Shown here one piece after another: positions 1 to 10,849 of a DNA stretch of 64,000 nucleotides. Location: positions 47,322,823 to 47,386,822 of the forward strand of contig BTPG01000004.1 of assembly GCA_036245525.1 (NCBI GenBank), given 5' to 3'. A model generated the notes under the pieces. The model did not search any database and was not told the origin of the DNA. It saw only the letters and a list, made by a program, of their open reading frames with translations. The position numbers and the translations under genes are program-made. How positions within the stretch are numbered: position 1 is the stretch's first letter; each line of letters starts with the position of its first letter. The stretch comes from Semisulcospira habei. Taxonomy: Eukaryota > Mollusca > Gastropoda > Semisulcospiridae.

Positions 1-80
1 AGGAAGTATGCAAGTGCATTGAGGCCGTCATTGTGCGTTGAGGAAGTATGCAAGTGCATTGAGGCCGTCATTATGTGGTA
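1..80. repeat. 40-bp direct duplication
   Basis: Two adjacent 40-bp copies begin AGGAAGTATGCAAGTGCATT at 1 and 41. The second runs straight into the inverted ribozyme-unit fragment at 79. The array may continue left of the window. Confidence 0.85.
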
Positions 81-149
81 AAAGAGCAAGACCGGTCCCA
101 CCCAGGTATGCATCCGGTCACTTTGGTCTCCCGTGGTAAAAGAGCAAGA
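79..149 (-). repeat. Inverted fragment of the hammerhead unit
   Basis: The reverse complement matches the sequence downstream of the predicted cleavage site in both right-hand units, including the ACCGGATGCATACCTGGGTG block. The ribozyme core itself is absent here. Confidence 0.8.
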
Positions 150-786
150 AAAATATAACACCACACGACCGACAAGCTATAACAAGCAACAAACTACACC
201 GCCTGCGATCCTATTTTTCTGCTGCTTTAACAAGACACGTGTGAGCCAGCTACTCAACCGAGGCCAACAATCGGCCCTGCAGCCCCCCACGGCAAAACCC
301 TCTACTGAAGTGACATCTGTCATGAATCGCTACACGCTATGACGTCATACTGTTTGCTAAAAGACTTAGCTCCCGCCAACGAGAAAGGCAAGCCACCTTG
401 TCCACAACACGGACTAAGAATAGAGGAAACGGACACTGCCTACTTCGCATCGACCACTAAACAACGCAGCACCAACTTTAATCTACAACACCAGGCAACA
501 CTGGTCACAAAGAACTCGTTCTAAAGCGCACAAAAGTGAAAGGAGGACTGAAACGCCGCTTGCAACAAGCGAGGCCAACTATTCTGTGAAGCGGCACTCG
601 AAGAATTGAAGGCCCTTCTACAACGACAAAACGGCCCGGCACTGACCTACCACCAAAACGGTATACAATTCAGGCGGCCCAACAAGCCAACGGCAACAAC
701 AGCAATCAACGAAACAACAGCCACACCAAAACAGCAGCAACAGCTATGATTAAGCTGATTTTAAAGCATCAACTGTGAGATATGCA
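150..786. other. Non-coding body of the composite repeat, left part
   Basis: Short open frames on the plus strand are low complexity and look non-coding. No RNA gene or domain is recognised. Confidence 0.4.
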
Positions 787-858
787 CCACGGCAACACTG
801 CATACCACCTACGCAGAGGACAATACTAGAAACACTAGTCTGTCGCATGGAAGGCAAC
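787..858. repeat. 72-bp target-site duplication, left copy
   Basis: Identical over 72 bp to 4,027-4,098. Together they bracket the LINE precisely, as expected for a long target duplication made by a non-LTR retrotransposon. Confidence 0.92.
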
Positions 859-3800
859 CAATCTTGACTTCGCGAACGAAGATTCTATAGGGCTTGCCCA
901 CGTCGTCTGCAGGCATTTTCGTGGCTGCGGAGGCCAATCCGGGACAGGCAGGTTCGACCGCAGTGGCTGCAGGGGAAGGTCTGGTCAGGGTTCTGAGTTA
1001 TGACAACTCTGTTTTTTCTTCTAAGCCGCTTGTCCTTAAGGTTAGCTCTGCGAGAGTCCTCAAAGGAGATGGCTGCCTTGTGAATGGTGGAGCGCCAGGT
1101 GTCACGGTCCGCAGCAAGCGAAGACCACTGGCGGTGGTCGATTTGGCAGGCACTAAGCGACTTCTTGAGACCGTCTTTGTATCTCTTCTTTGGTGCCCCT
1201 CTGTCTCGGTGTCCAGTGGCGAGCTCGCCGAACAGAGTGATCTTGGGTAGGCGATGATCCTCCATCCTGGAGACGTGCCCCGCCCAGCGAAGCTGTGTCC
1301 GCAGCAGCAAAGCCTCGATGCTCACAGTTTCTGCCTGTTCAAGGACCTCGACGTTGGTGACATAGTCACTCCAGTGAATGCTGAGGATGGTACGCAGGCA
1401 GCGCTGGTGAAAGCGTTCGAGGAGTCGTAGTTGGCTGCGGTAGAGGGCCCAGGACTCGGAACCGTACAGCAGGGTGGTAAGGACGACAGCTCTGTACACG
1501 CTGATCTTGGTGCCTTTTTTCAGCTGTTGATTGTGCCACACCCGCTTGAATAGTCGTCCGAAAGCACTGTTCGCTTTTGCCAGCCTGTTGTCCAGCTCCT
1601 TGTCCAGCTTGGCGTCTGACGTGATGATGCAGCCAAGGTAGGTAAACTGGTGTACAGACTTCAGTTCGGACTCGCCGATGGTGATGTGGGGAGGGCGATG
1701 CTCTTCCTTGGGTGCCGGCTGATGAAGGACCTCTGTCTTTTTCAGACTGACCTCAAGTCCAAAGAGCTGGGCAGCATCTGCGAAGCAGGACGTAATGCGC
1801 TGCAAGGCTCTCTCTGTGTGTGCAACGAGGGCAGCGTCATCAGCGAAGAGCAGCTCACGAATCAGTTGGTCTAGGGTTTTCGTGTGGGCCTGCAGTCGTC
1901 TGAGGTTGAACAGGCTGCCATCGAGACGATACCTGATGTACACTGCGTCGTCATCGTCGAGGTCCACTGTGGCCTGCTTCAACATCATGCTGAAGAAGAT
2001 GGTGAAGAGGGTCGGTGCCAGCACGCAGCCTTGCTTCACGCCGTTGCGAATGGGGAATGGTTCTGAGAGGTCACTGTTTAGTCTGACCTGGCCTTGCTGG
2101 TCCTCGTGGAGCTGGACGATCATGTTGAGGAACTTTGGGGGACAACCTAGTCGCTCCAGGATCTGCCACATACCTTGCCTGCTCACAGTGTCAAACGCTT
2201 TTGTTAGGTCGACAAACGTTACGTACAGCCCTTTGTTCTGCTCGCGGCACTTCTCCTGAAGCTGTCTCAGCACAAAGACCATGTCGGTGGTACTCCTGTT
2301 GGCTCTGAAGCCACACTGGCCCTCTGGGAGGTGGTCTTCAGCGATGGCAGGTACCAGCCGATTCAGGAGCAACCTTGCGAGAATTTTCCCGGCAATGGAC
2401 AGCAGGGTAATTCCACGATAATTAGAGCAGGCAGACTTCTCTCCTTTGTTCTTGTACAGGGTGATGATGACTGCATCACGGAGATCCTTTGGTAGTGTTC
2501 CTTTTTCCCAGCAGCAGAGAAAGAGGTCGTGGAGCTTGTTGTGCAGTGCTGGGCCTCCATGTTTCCAGATCTCTGGCGGGATTCCGTCAATGCCTGCTGC
2601 TTTGCCACTCTTGAGCTGGTGGATGGCTGTGAGGGTCTCTTCGGCGGTGGGCGGTTCGTCCAATTCAACCTTTAGTGGAAGGCGTGGGATTTGGAGGATG
2701 ACTGTTTCTTGAACAGTGCGTTCAGCGCCGAAGAGGTCCTGAAAGTACTCCGACCAGCGGTTCAAGATGGAGGTATTATCTGTGAGGAGTGCCTGTCCAT
2801 CAGCGCTTCGCAGGGGACTTTGTACCAGGTGCCTAGGGCCATACACTGCTTTCAGTGCTTCGTAGAAGCCCCTGTAGTCACCGTTGTCAGCGCAGAGCTG
2901 GGTCCTCTGTGCGAGTCTGGACCACCACTCGTTCTGGAGCTTTCTAAGCTTGAGCTGGAGTCTGCTGCAGATGAGGCGGAAGGCAGACTTCTTCACAGGG
3001 CAGGAAGGCTGGGCTAGGTGGGCCTGGTGGGCGGCTCTTTTTTTTGCTAGAAGTTCCTGGATCTCTACGTCGTTTTCGTCAAACCAGTCTTTGTTCCTCT
3101 TTCTAGCAAAGCCCAAGACTTCCACAGAGGATTTTACAATAGCAGTTTTCAGTTGTTCCCAGAGTGTTTCAGGGGAGGAATCTGCTGGATCAACTGTGTC
3201 TTTGAGCATGCGCTGTAAATCGGCCTGAAGGGCAGCTTTCTTGTCGTCACGCTGAAGGCTGGCAACATCAAGCTTTTTCTTGGGAGGGCCCCCTTTCTTG
3301 GGTTTCAGCTTGAGGCGGAGCCTGAGTTTGCAGCGAACAAGGCGGTGGTCAGTGTGGCACTCTGCGCTGGGCATCACTCTGGTGAGGAGGACGTCACTGC
3401 GGTCCCTCTGACGCACTAGGACATAGTCGATAAGGTGCCAGTGCTTGGAGCGAGGATGCATCCAGGTGGTCTTTCGACTGTCGTTTTGCTGGAAAGTAGT
3501 GTTGGTGATGACAAGTTGCTGCTCTGCACAGAGCTCCAACAGTAGGCGACCATTGTCATTGCAGTTCCCAACGCCATGCTTGCCGAGGACTCCTTTCCAG
3601 GCTTCAGAGTCTTGGCCCACTCTGGCGTTGAAGTCGCCAAGGATGATGACTTTGTCGTCTGCAGGGGTGCTATGCAGGAGGCTGCGCAGGTCAGAGTAGA
3701 ACTTGTCTTTTTCTGCAGGCTCTGCCAGGAGGGTTGGGGAGTACACACTGAGAAGGGTGACGTATTGCTCAGTGGGAGGCGCATGGACATGATGCGGTCG

Positions 3801-4026
3801 GAGTGACCCGTTGGTAGGTTTTCCAACTTAGTCGCAATGGGGGTCTTCACCATGAAGCCCACGCCTGAGAGCCGTCTTTCTGATGCAGGCCTGCCTGACC
3901 AGTAGAGGGTGTAGCCAGCGCCAAGTTCTTGGAGGCTGCCTTCCTCCGGAAGGCGTACTTCGCTGAGCGCGGCGATGTCGATGTTTAACCTCCGCAATTC
4001 ATGGGCAATGAGGGCGGAGCGACGTT
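859..4026 (-). mobile_element. 5'-truncated LINE, family 1, with 72-bp TSD
   Basis: The element is bounded by perfect 72-bp duplications. Its 3' end lies at 859, and the same terminal sequence starts the copies at 17,312 and 48,741. The 5' end falls within the start of the endonuclease domain, so the 5' UTR and any ORF1 are missing. 5' truncation with a variable-length target duplication is typical of target-primed reverse transcription. Confidence 0.92.
885..4026 (-). pseudogene. LINE family 1 endonuclease-reverse transcriptase
   Basis: The frame runs from the truncated 5' end to about 3,770, where a frameshift moves it into a 953-codon frame ending at 885. In order it shows an APE-type endonuclease (ILGDFNARVGQ; TDHRLV near 3,340), a reverse transcriptase with YRGITLLS, FVDLTKAFDTV and the catalytic FADD at about 1,836-1,847, a conserved C-terminal region (LLYGSESWAL) and a terminal CCHH zinc knuckle (CSHCGRTC...HENAC). 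It would nick and reverse transcribe at the target. Only the N-terminal truncation and one frameshift are obvious, so the copy is young. The clade is not certain; RTE-like or I/Nimb-like are candidates. No host gene is involved. Confidence 0.88.
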
Positions 4027-4098
4027 CCACGGCAACACTGCATACCACCTACGCAGAGGACAATACTAGAAACACTAGTCTGTCGCATGGAAGGCAAC
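4027..4098. repeat. 72-bp target-site duplication, right copy
   Basis: Perfect copy of 787-858. Confidence 0.92.
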
Positions 4099-4374
4099 AC
4101 AGCCACACAAACAACCGGCATCGTCTACAAACACGAATACACGGAGAATCAACAACAACAACGACACGAAGTCTGGGATTGATCCGTCAAAACGGACGGA
4201 TTAATAAACAAAGAACATGACTCCCACGTCTATACACGCAAACTCCGCCCAACGGTTCCTTGCGTCTTATCGCGGCTAAGCCCCGCTGAGCAGGAAATGA
4301 CCTTGGAACTGACAGGCACAAGCGCCGAGGGAACAAAAGACGCGGCGATACAATCGGATCCCGACACAAGACTG

Positions 4375-4545
4375 GACCCTGCAAGGATTTGAAGCGATCA
4401 TACTTGACATCAATAACACCGCATCAGGAATACTGCAAGGATTTGAAAGCGTTCATACTAGACATCAATAACACCGCGTCAGAAATACCAAGGGTTTGAA
4501 AGCGACCATACTGGACATCAATAATGCCGCGTCAGGACTACAGTT
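4375..4545. repeat. Three ~56-bp diverged tandem units
   Basis: CAAGGATTTGAA (or CCAAGGGTTTGAA) followed by a CATCAATAACACCGC block recurs near 4,381, 4,436 and 4,488. It lies inside the composite repeat. Confidence 0.75.
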
Positions 4546-4643
4546 ACATGCAAGGACTACACGGATAACATGTCCTTATGTAAGGAATTAAATGCGACAC
4601 ACTTAGAGGAAGACACCAAGAAATGGACTGCGAATTGTAGGCC

Positions 4644-4756
4644 GGTTCCCTGATGAGTAAATCGGAGCCTGTAGTTACTAACTACGAATACCGATCGAAA
4701 CGCCCCCGAGTGCTTCACATTCTTCTGCGGCTCGGATATTTTGAGGCGTCGGGACC
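4644..4756 (+). ncRNA. Hammerhead ribozyme-like RNA, copy 1
   Basis: The order fits a type I hammerhead. Stem I is GGTTCC 4,644-4,649 with GGGACC 4,751-4,756 (one G-U pair). The core CTGATGA is at 4,650-4,656. Stem II is ATCGG/CCGAT (4,661-4,665 and 4,691-4,695) with inner hairpin GTAGTT/AACTAC. GAAA is at 4,697-4,700. Stem III is ACGCC/GGCGT (4,700-4,704 and 4,745-4,749) plus CCGAG/CTCGG. The predicted cleavage triplet GTC ends at 4,750. A 3-nt bulge between G4657-C4696 and the rest of stem II is a weakness. It would self-cleave between 4,750 and 4,751. Activity is not shown by the sequence. Confidence 0.75.
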
Positions 4757-4973
4757 AGAGTGACCGGATGCATACCTGGGTGGGACCGGTCTTGCTTTTT
4801 TACCACCCACCAGACTTCATGAGACGGAATCCCACGAACGGATAAGGAGAAACACGTAGGTTAACTCCAACATCACGACACTAACAACGCACCCACCAAC
4901 TTAAACGACAACCCTCTACGACATTAACAACGCACCCACCCACTTAAACGACAGCCCTCTACAACAATAGGCC

Positions 4974-5113
4974 GGTTCCCTGACGAGTATATCGGAGCCT
5001 GTAGTCACAGACTACGAATACCGATCGAAACGCCTCCCGAGTGCTTCACATAACACAACGCATGCGACAGCAGCGACCACCAACAACTCGGAGAATAAAC
5101 AGGCGTCGGGACC
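4974..5113 (+). ncRNA. Hammerhead ribozyme-like RNA, copy 2
   Basis: Same fold as copy 1. Stem I is 4,974-4,979 with 5,108-5,113; core CTGACGA 4,980-4,986; stem II 4,991-4,995 with 5,021-5,025; GAAA 5,027-5,030; stem III ACGCCT/AGGCGT (5,030-5,035 and 5,101-5,106); extra helix CCGAGT/ACTCGG (5,037-5,042 and 5,086-5,091). Cleavage is predicted after C5107. Relative to copy 1 the inner stem II pair T-A has become C-G (GTAGTC/GACTAC), a compensatory change, and the sixth stem III pair is restored. The stem III loop is longer and unrelated in sequence. The two cleavage sites are 357 nt apart. Confidence 0.75.
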
Positions 5114-5221
5114 AGAGTGACAGGATGCATACCTGGGTGGGACCGGTCTTGCTTTCTTACCACAAGGGACCAGAGTGACCGGATGCATACCTGGGTGGGA
5201 CCGGTCTTGCTTTTTTACCAC

Positions 5222-5560
5222 GTATGTCAGGTGATAATATAGACATGAGTTCTTAGAATGCTTTGCTTTACTTTGATGTGTGTATCAGTTTTTGTCCTTG
5301 TATACTTTGCGTGAATGAGGTGTGTTAAACAACTGCACTGTTGGTTGGTTGGTTAGTTCAGGGTTTACAACGACCTATACCTAGGCAGTAAAGGATTAAA
5401 AGATTGCAATGATTATCTCCTTTATAAATGTGCTTAGTATGTCTTACAATAATGTTGTAGAAAGGGCTAACCTAACCCATTTTACTGAGGCTAAAAGCTT
5501 CAAATTTGTACACAGCCGTATACAAGCTACATTATAGTACTTACCGCTAAGGATATAGAC
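5222..5560. other. No gene seen
   Basis: AT-rich unique-looking sequence. A GGTTGGTTGGTTAGTTCAGG stretch at about 5,343 resembles the reverse complement of the SINE-B tail but is too short to call. Confidence 0.4.
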
Positions 5561-5561
5561 C

Positions 5562-5655
5562 AATGGCTTTAGTTCAAGGGTGGTGCCAGAATAGCTTGGT
5601 GCCTAGAGACACCAAGCTATTCTGCACTACCCTTGAACTATTTTGGTTGAACTTA
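5562..5655. repeat. Hairpin MITE HP-A
   Basis: Near-perfect palindrome. AGTTCAAGGGTGGTGCCAGA, AGCTTGG and a short loop are followed by the reverse complement. This core, or the AATTCAAGGGTAGTGCCAGA variant, recurs throughout the window. Confidence 0.85.
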
Positions 5656-6394
5656 TTTCACACACTGGTGTATTCCGAATGATAAGGGTTAAATTATCAT
5701 AATCCTTTGCAACCTGTAGCGACTCGTTAGAATCAACAGTTTGTCAGTTTGATCGGTCATGGCTCGGCGAAGTGGAGGGACAGCAATGCAGTTCCCACCC
5801 AGCCCGGATCCGCCCCTGTCAGGATCAGGAATTTATTTAATGTCTTTTCACACATTGGTGATATTGGGGGGGTGGGGGGGGTGGGGTGGGGGGGAATTAA
5901 CAACCAAACGCACAACTTGTGAATATCAAAGAATATCAATAATTAACATCCAACCACACACACAAATTACTTATTATAATAGTTTACCCACTGGACTATG
6001 AATTATTACATCAACTATTGGAACTGCAATATTTCTATGTAAGATGTCGTACACATTTTCTGCTAAGTGATCAACTGTTATGTTTTTGTCAACAGATTCA
6101 TTGTAATAGGACATTCACAGATTATATGTTTAACAGAAATGGGGCTTAAGCACTCGCATTGGATGTCTTTTGCGAATTTTGTTTTCCAAGAATTTAGTCT
6201 TGTATATCAATGAAGCTGTTTTTCTTGAACAAGGAGGAACATGATAAGTATGTTTCATATCATCTTTGTGAAAAAAAACTGTTTAGCACAGAGTACATTA
6301 TTGTATTGTATTGTACTATGTATACACACCTTGGACCTAAACGATACCACCTGTTTGTTTATAATCCACGAGTCTAAACATCGCTTACAACAGG

Positions 6395-6602
6395 CACACT
6401 GATGGCCGGAGCTCTGTGGGAGCGGTTTGCACGCGCGGGTCAGCCAGCCTCCCAGAGGGGCTCGCTTTTTACAGTAGGAAATAATGAGTGGGAGCTAGCT
6501 CTATGCTCTGGCCAAATGCCAGGCCTTGCTTCCCAATGGGCCGAAAAATCCCCGGAACACTCTGGAACCGCCCTGTCCTCTTCCCCGATCCGCCCCTGAG
6601 AA
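6395..6602. mobile_element. Possible hAT-type MITE end
   Basis: The right edge GATCCGCCCCTG is the terminus shared with the clearer hAT-MITE copies at 11,994 and 42,759. The body is not similar to them, so this may be a different family or a chance match. A similar short end lies at 5,803-5,815. Confidence 0.35.
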
Positions 6603-6860
6603 CGGATGCCTACGTTTGCCTTGAAAATAGTATTTGAGGAAAGACAACTTCTGTTAAAAATAGGCATTTTCTTTTTACCTATTTAATAAATATTCGGGCT
6701 GGATCATCATCAGTTTGTACGACCTGGCCATGGGCCAAGTATCAGATAACCTTGATGACGTGCGCGGTCTGGTCAGTCGTAAGGGAGGAGCCCCGATTAT
6801 GAAACAGTGCCTGTTATGAAACACCATGCTCCTGTCGAAACGGAACAACTTGAAACAATT

Positions 6861-7025
6861 GGATGTGTGTTGCTAAATGGTCTTAGGTTTATTTAGTGTA
6901 TTAGACCGGCAGGCGACATACATTCAATATTCTGTTTAGTTCGGGTTTTTTTCACAAGCGGTGCAGGCACATCCTGAGAAAGTCTTGTTGCTGTCGGGAC
7001 ATTAAGCAATGTACAACCAACCAAC
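6861..7025 (+). mobile_element. SINE-A, 5'-truncated
   Basis: Matches the 3' half of the 27,046-27,427 element, from GGATGTGTGTTGCTAAATGG to the CGGGACATTAAGCAATGTAC terminus followed by a CAACCAACC tail. Confidence 0.85.
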
Positions 7026-7039
7026 CACACCAGGATCAT

Positions 7040-7620
7040 ATCACTTTTATCAAGGTCAATGTCACAACGGCTACATTTACTATGTACGCCATTTTCCGGG
7101 TAATGATGTTGTAAACGCTGAATCGATTTGATCCCAATGGCAAATTGTGGTATTTTGTGAAGATACAGAGTGTTGCACACCAAAATCTTCCCACTGCCTT
7201 AAAGGCAAAGGTCAGAGTGGCCATATTTGTTTTGTGCAGACTTGTGTGATAGGTCATATCTAAAAAAAACATTGGGTCTATTCAATCCAAATTTTAAATA
7301 ATAGTATTTTACCACATCACACATTGCCATCCCTCTTAACTGCGCTTCTACCTCAAGGTCAAGGTCATAGTTGCTATATTTGTTTTGCATATTATTGAGT
7401 AGAAAATACCTCTAAAACTGCTGTTCTGATTTGCTCTGCTTTTTTGTGTGGAAATGATGCCTTACTCTCATAAGTGATGTCGTTAACAGAATGAATTCAC
7501 GATCTGTAAGGTGAAGGTCGCAGAGGTCATATTTGTGTGAGCCTTTGTGCAGGCAATATCTCTGAAACCTCAGGCCCGATTTTTTCCAAATTTTGCTTGA
7601 TGATATGTTGACAACCCCTT
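7040..7620. repeat. Diverged tandem array with AAGGTCAAGGTCA motif
   Basis: Blocks with CAAGGTCAANGTCA, then CATATTTGTTTTG and a TCCAAATTTT segment recur near 7,043, 7,205, 7,352 and 7,510 at roughly 155-165 bp. No coding is recognised. Confidence 0.55.
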
Positions 7621-8484
7621 CACAGCCGATAAAATCTCAATAGGGTCCATCTGCAAGACACATAGATCCTCATGGGCCCTGCGGGTGTGGTGGCTCTTGG
7701 CGATTTTGGCTCTTGCTGACACAACTGACATATTTTTTTCTGACGGTTGGGGTTCCTTGGGACTAAATTATGAAAGATTTCAGAGCAAAAGTTCAGCGGC
7801 AGCACAGACATGTCAAGAACCAAGTTTATGTCGCTACATACCTTCAAGATAACGCACACAGTTGTTGGGAATGTTTTCGGACAGACAAAATAGCGCATTA
7901 CTGTCTGCCTAGAGGGGGTGGGGCTAAAAAGTTGTATCTAAGAGCAAACCTTGTTGGCTTAGGTGTGACGGCAAATGTGAAACAGTATAAATGTAGTCAC
8001 CAATCATCTATGCATCCGCTCTTCAGCTGTTGTGTGTGTACGCACGCGTTTGTCTAAGGCAATTTCTTAGGAGCTACAAGATCCACAGACTTTAAACTCG
8101 ACACAACTGTAGTTTACAAGAACAATTGTACCTACATATTTTGTCTGTAGAATTTCATCTGTAAAAAAGGTCAAGGTCATCATAGGTCGATGTGTTTGTA
8201 AAGATTAATCATTTTTCTCACACATTTTTTAAAAGTTAACTTCAGGCGCAAATGTTTGTAAGTACCTAAGTATGCATATTATACCATGAATACTATTCTG
8301 AATGACCTCTCTTTATGGTTACGGGCAGTTAAAATGTTAGGGAGATTCTGTAGAACTTTTCATGGGAACTCTTCTTGTCGGCGGTGTCACAGTTGCTGAG
8401 AATGTGAAGAGGGTGAGGACCTACAAATGCACCACTTGTTGACTATCAAACGAGGGGTGCTTGGTGCTGGTGTAGTGAATTTGG

Positions 8485-8508
8485 TGGGGGGGGGGGGGGG
8501 GGGGGGGG
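8485..8508. repeat. Poly-G run
   Basis: An uninterrupted G tract of about 24 bases on the plus strand. Confidence 0.95.
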
Positions 8509-8630
8509 GTCGAGTGAAGGGGGAGAGAGGTCTGGAGACCTTTTCATCACTGGCCGAAAAATCAAACGACGGGAGAGGGTCCACATTTTCAAGGACCGTT
8601 TACAATTTCCAATAAGAGGCACGGTAGAGC

Positions 8631-8632
<2 letters not shown>

Positions 8633-8721
<89 letters not shown>
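8633..8721. repeat. (GT)n microsatellite
   Basis: About 44 GT units. Poly-His and poly-Thr frames across it are artefacts. Confidence 0.97.
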
Positions 8722-8723
<2 letters not shown>

Positions 8724-9671
8724 GGCGGTGGGGCGATTTGATTGTTCCAAACTCCCAAAAATGGAAAATGACACATTAAAAAATATCCTGGGAGCCTTGC
8801 ACCCTGGAACAGCCCCCTCTCCCTGAATTTGCTTCTGAACATATACATAAACCTGTGTCAACAATGCTAGCTTTTATCAAGTTTTACTTCAGAGCAGGAA
8901 AAGCTAAATACAGTATCTTTTATTCCCACATACATAGAACATTTTTCACACACTTGCTGACTATGTTTGACCTTTGGAATGAGCCAATAAAATTAATATG
9001 CATAGACAGTGTAACCCTTAGCAACACATTTCTCCTGGGTTCTTACTGCAAAGTTCACATAGAAACTACCTGTAACTGCAACAACATAAGATAAATAGCC
9101 TTCGTACTTCCCGTGACCATTGACCTTAAGGAGAGGTTTACCTAGAGATGCAAACAAAAGTTTTATCATCAGTTTTCTCTTCTGCAACTTTTAAAAATAA
9201 ATTATAACAAGTTTCTTTAAAAAATCTTGACCTTTCAACGCAAACGACAAAGCTATTGTCAAATAGGATCACTGTGCCAAATTAGAAGTCTGTGGCTCTG
9301 ATGGTCTCTCAGAAATTCAAAATGATATCTGTCACAATTGGATATACAAGGGATGATGGATGGATGGACTAGTGGCTGATGACTCATTATATTTAACTCA
9401 CTTGTAATGTTAAATGAGCCTATAATATGTGCTAACTATCTCTCATATCTTAATTTTCCAACAAAATGTAATTGAAACTTGTAAAAAGGACATACACTGT
9501 TTAATAATAGGAGACCTGGTGTTTCATATTGGGCAAATGGTGCCTAATATGAAACAATGTGTCACTTTTTGGCTCATGTACGAAGCAAAAGTGAGTATGT
9601 TCTGGGCCAGTGGTCATCCGTCCATCGTCTGTGGTCAACTTTAACGTTGGCATTTCCTTGGAGACTATTCA

Positions 9672-10115
9672 AGCTACAGTCTTCAAACTTGGCCCAGGAT
9701 ACTTTGTGGCAAGACCTTTCTAAACATACCAATTTCAGTGACCTCTCACAAAGTTCAAGGTCACAGCAGCTCAGGAAATATATGAAAAATAGCTATTTTG
9801 GTATATCTTTTCTTTTTTCTCAAATTTACTATTGACAACTTCAAACCCAAACTTGGTACATAGATACCTGATGGTAAGATCTTTATATGCACACTAATGT
9901 GTTTGATCCCTCGGAAAGGTCAAGGATCACAAGAGGTCAAGAAATAGGTCCAAAATGCCCATATTTTTACAAAAAAATGTTTTTTTCGCAAATACTATTT
10001 CACAACTTAAAACCCAAACTTGCTACAGAGATACCTGATGGTATGCATACTAATTTGCATGACCCCTCAGAAAGGTCAAGGGTCACAAGAGCTCTGGAAA
10101 TAGGTAAAAAATAGC
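9672..10115. repeat. Three ~167-bp tandem units
   Basis: CAACTTNAAACCCAAACTTG recurs at 9,836 and 10,003, exactly 167 bp apart, with a more diverged unit before it. Each unit contains AGGTCAAGGNTCACA, so it is probably the same family as 7,040-7,620. Confidence 0.75.
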
Positions 10116-10129
10116 CATATTTTGACAAG

Positions 10130-10514
10130 ATTGATTGTACATTGCTTAACGTCCCGACACCAACAAGGCTTTCTCAGGACGTGCCTGCACTGCTTGTGAA
10201 AAAAACCCAACTAAACAGAACATTGAATGTATGTCGCCAGCCGGTCAAATACATTAAATAAACCTAACACATGGGGCCTAAATAAAGCTAAGACCATTTA
10301 GCAACACACATCCAATATCAAGAGCTACAGGCAGTGCAGACAGTAGGGAGAGTTTTAAAAAGGCAAATACAGGTGAATGGACCTCGAGTAGACAGAAACA
10401 CATGCCCCACAATAGAGAAAAAAAAAATCACCCTGTGGGGCTGACCAGGGTGACCCTGGGAACTAAAAAGTACTTAACCCCACCCAAGTCCCCCAGGGCA
10501 GACCCGGGTGGGGG
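10130..10514 (-). mobile_element. SINE-A, full length, 14-bp TSD
   Basis: A 385-bp element flanked by perfect CATATTTTGACAAG at 10,116-10,129 and 10,515-10,528. The 5' end in its own orientation is CCCCCACCCGGGTCTGCCCT and the 3' end is GACGTTAAGCAATGTACAAT. No tRNA A/B boxes are visible, so the head is of unknown origin. It is inserted in the third unit of the 167-bp array. Confidence 0.9.
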
Positions 10515-10849
10515 CATATTTTGACAAGTAACATTCTGTCAGACGTGTAGACTGATCGGTCAATACGCGTGAGCCATATGGCCTTTGCCCTTTTTGTTTC
10601 AAACTGGAATTGCTTATGCGTGGATTCGAGTTTTGAAATTTGGCTTTGTCCTAAGATGCATCAATATAATCTCTATCAAGCCCTGGTTTCGGATTGATTC
10701 TACCTTTCTTTTGACGGTTGCGCGAGATGTTTTTGCTTAAGTGTTTCATACATGGGTCTCCTCCCCTACGTTTAATGCGTTCGCTCCTAGTCTGAAACCA
10801 CTACACCCCGACCGACCGACATTCGCGTGAAGAATGCCACAAAGAACAC

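Larger units (their letters stand above)
79..5221. mobile_element. Composite hammerhead-bearing repeat (Penelope-like or retrozyme-like), interrupted by a LINE
   Basis: The same ~57-bp segment (starting GGGACCAGAGTGACCGGATG, ending in a CTTGCTTTTTTACCA run) occurs on the plus strand near 4,751, 5,108 and 5,168 and on the minus strand at 79-149, so the block has related ends in inverted orientation. Its right part is a tandem pair of hammerhead-containing units. Removing the nested LINE (859-4,026) and one copy of its target duplication leaves about 1.9 kb. I see no reverse transcriptase or GIY-YIG reading frame in that remainder, so the element is non-autonomous or deleted. Tandem and inverted terminal repeats with hammerheads are known for Penelope-like elements and animal retrozymes; assignment to either is inference. 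A Helitron-like or satellite origin is possible. Confidence 0.5.
4637..5221 (+). repeat. Tandem hammerhead units with an extra 57-bp repeat
   Basis: TAGGCCGGTTCCCTGA... begins at 4,638 and again near 4,968, a spacing of about 330 bp. The tail segment after each cleavage site is present, and it is duplicated once more at 5,168-5,221. A ~48-bp repeat (AACGCACCCACC..., near 4,885 and 4,930) lies between the units. Confidence 0.85.

Noticed and set aside
894..3228. Several plus-strand frames over 894-3,228
   Set aside because: Antisense shadows of the minus-strand LINE ORF, which shows endonuclease and RT motifs.
8589..8864. Poly-His/Thr reading frames across GT and CA runs (also at 12,543, 46,228, 50,853, 57,167, 63,159)
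   Set aside because: Translations of dinucleotide microsatellites; no flanking coding signal.
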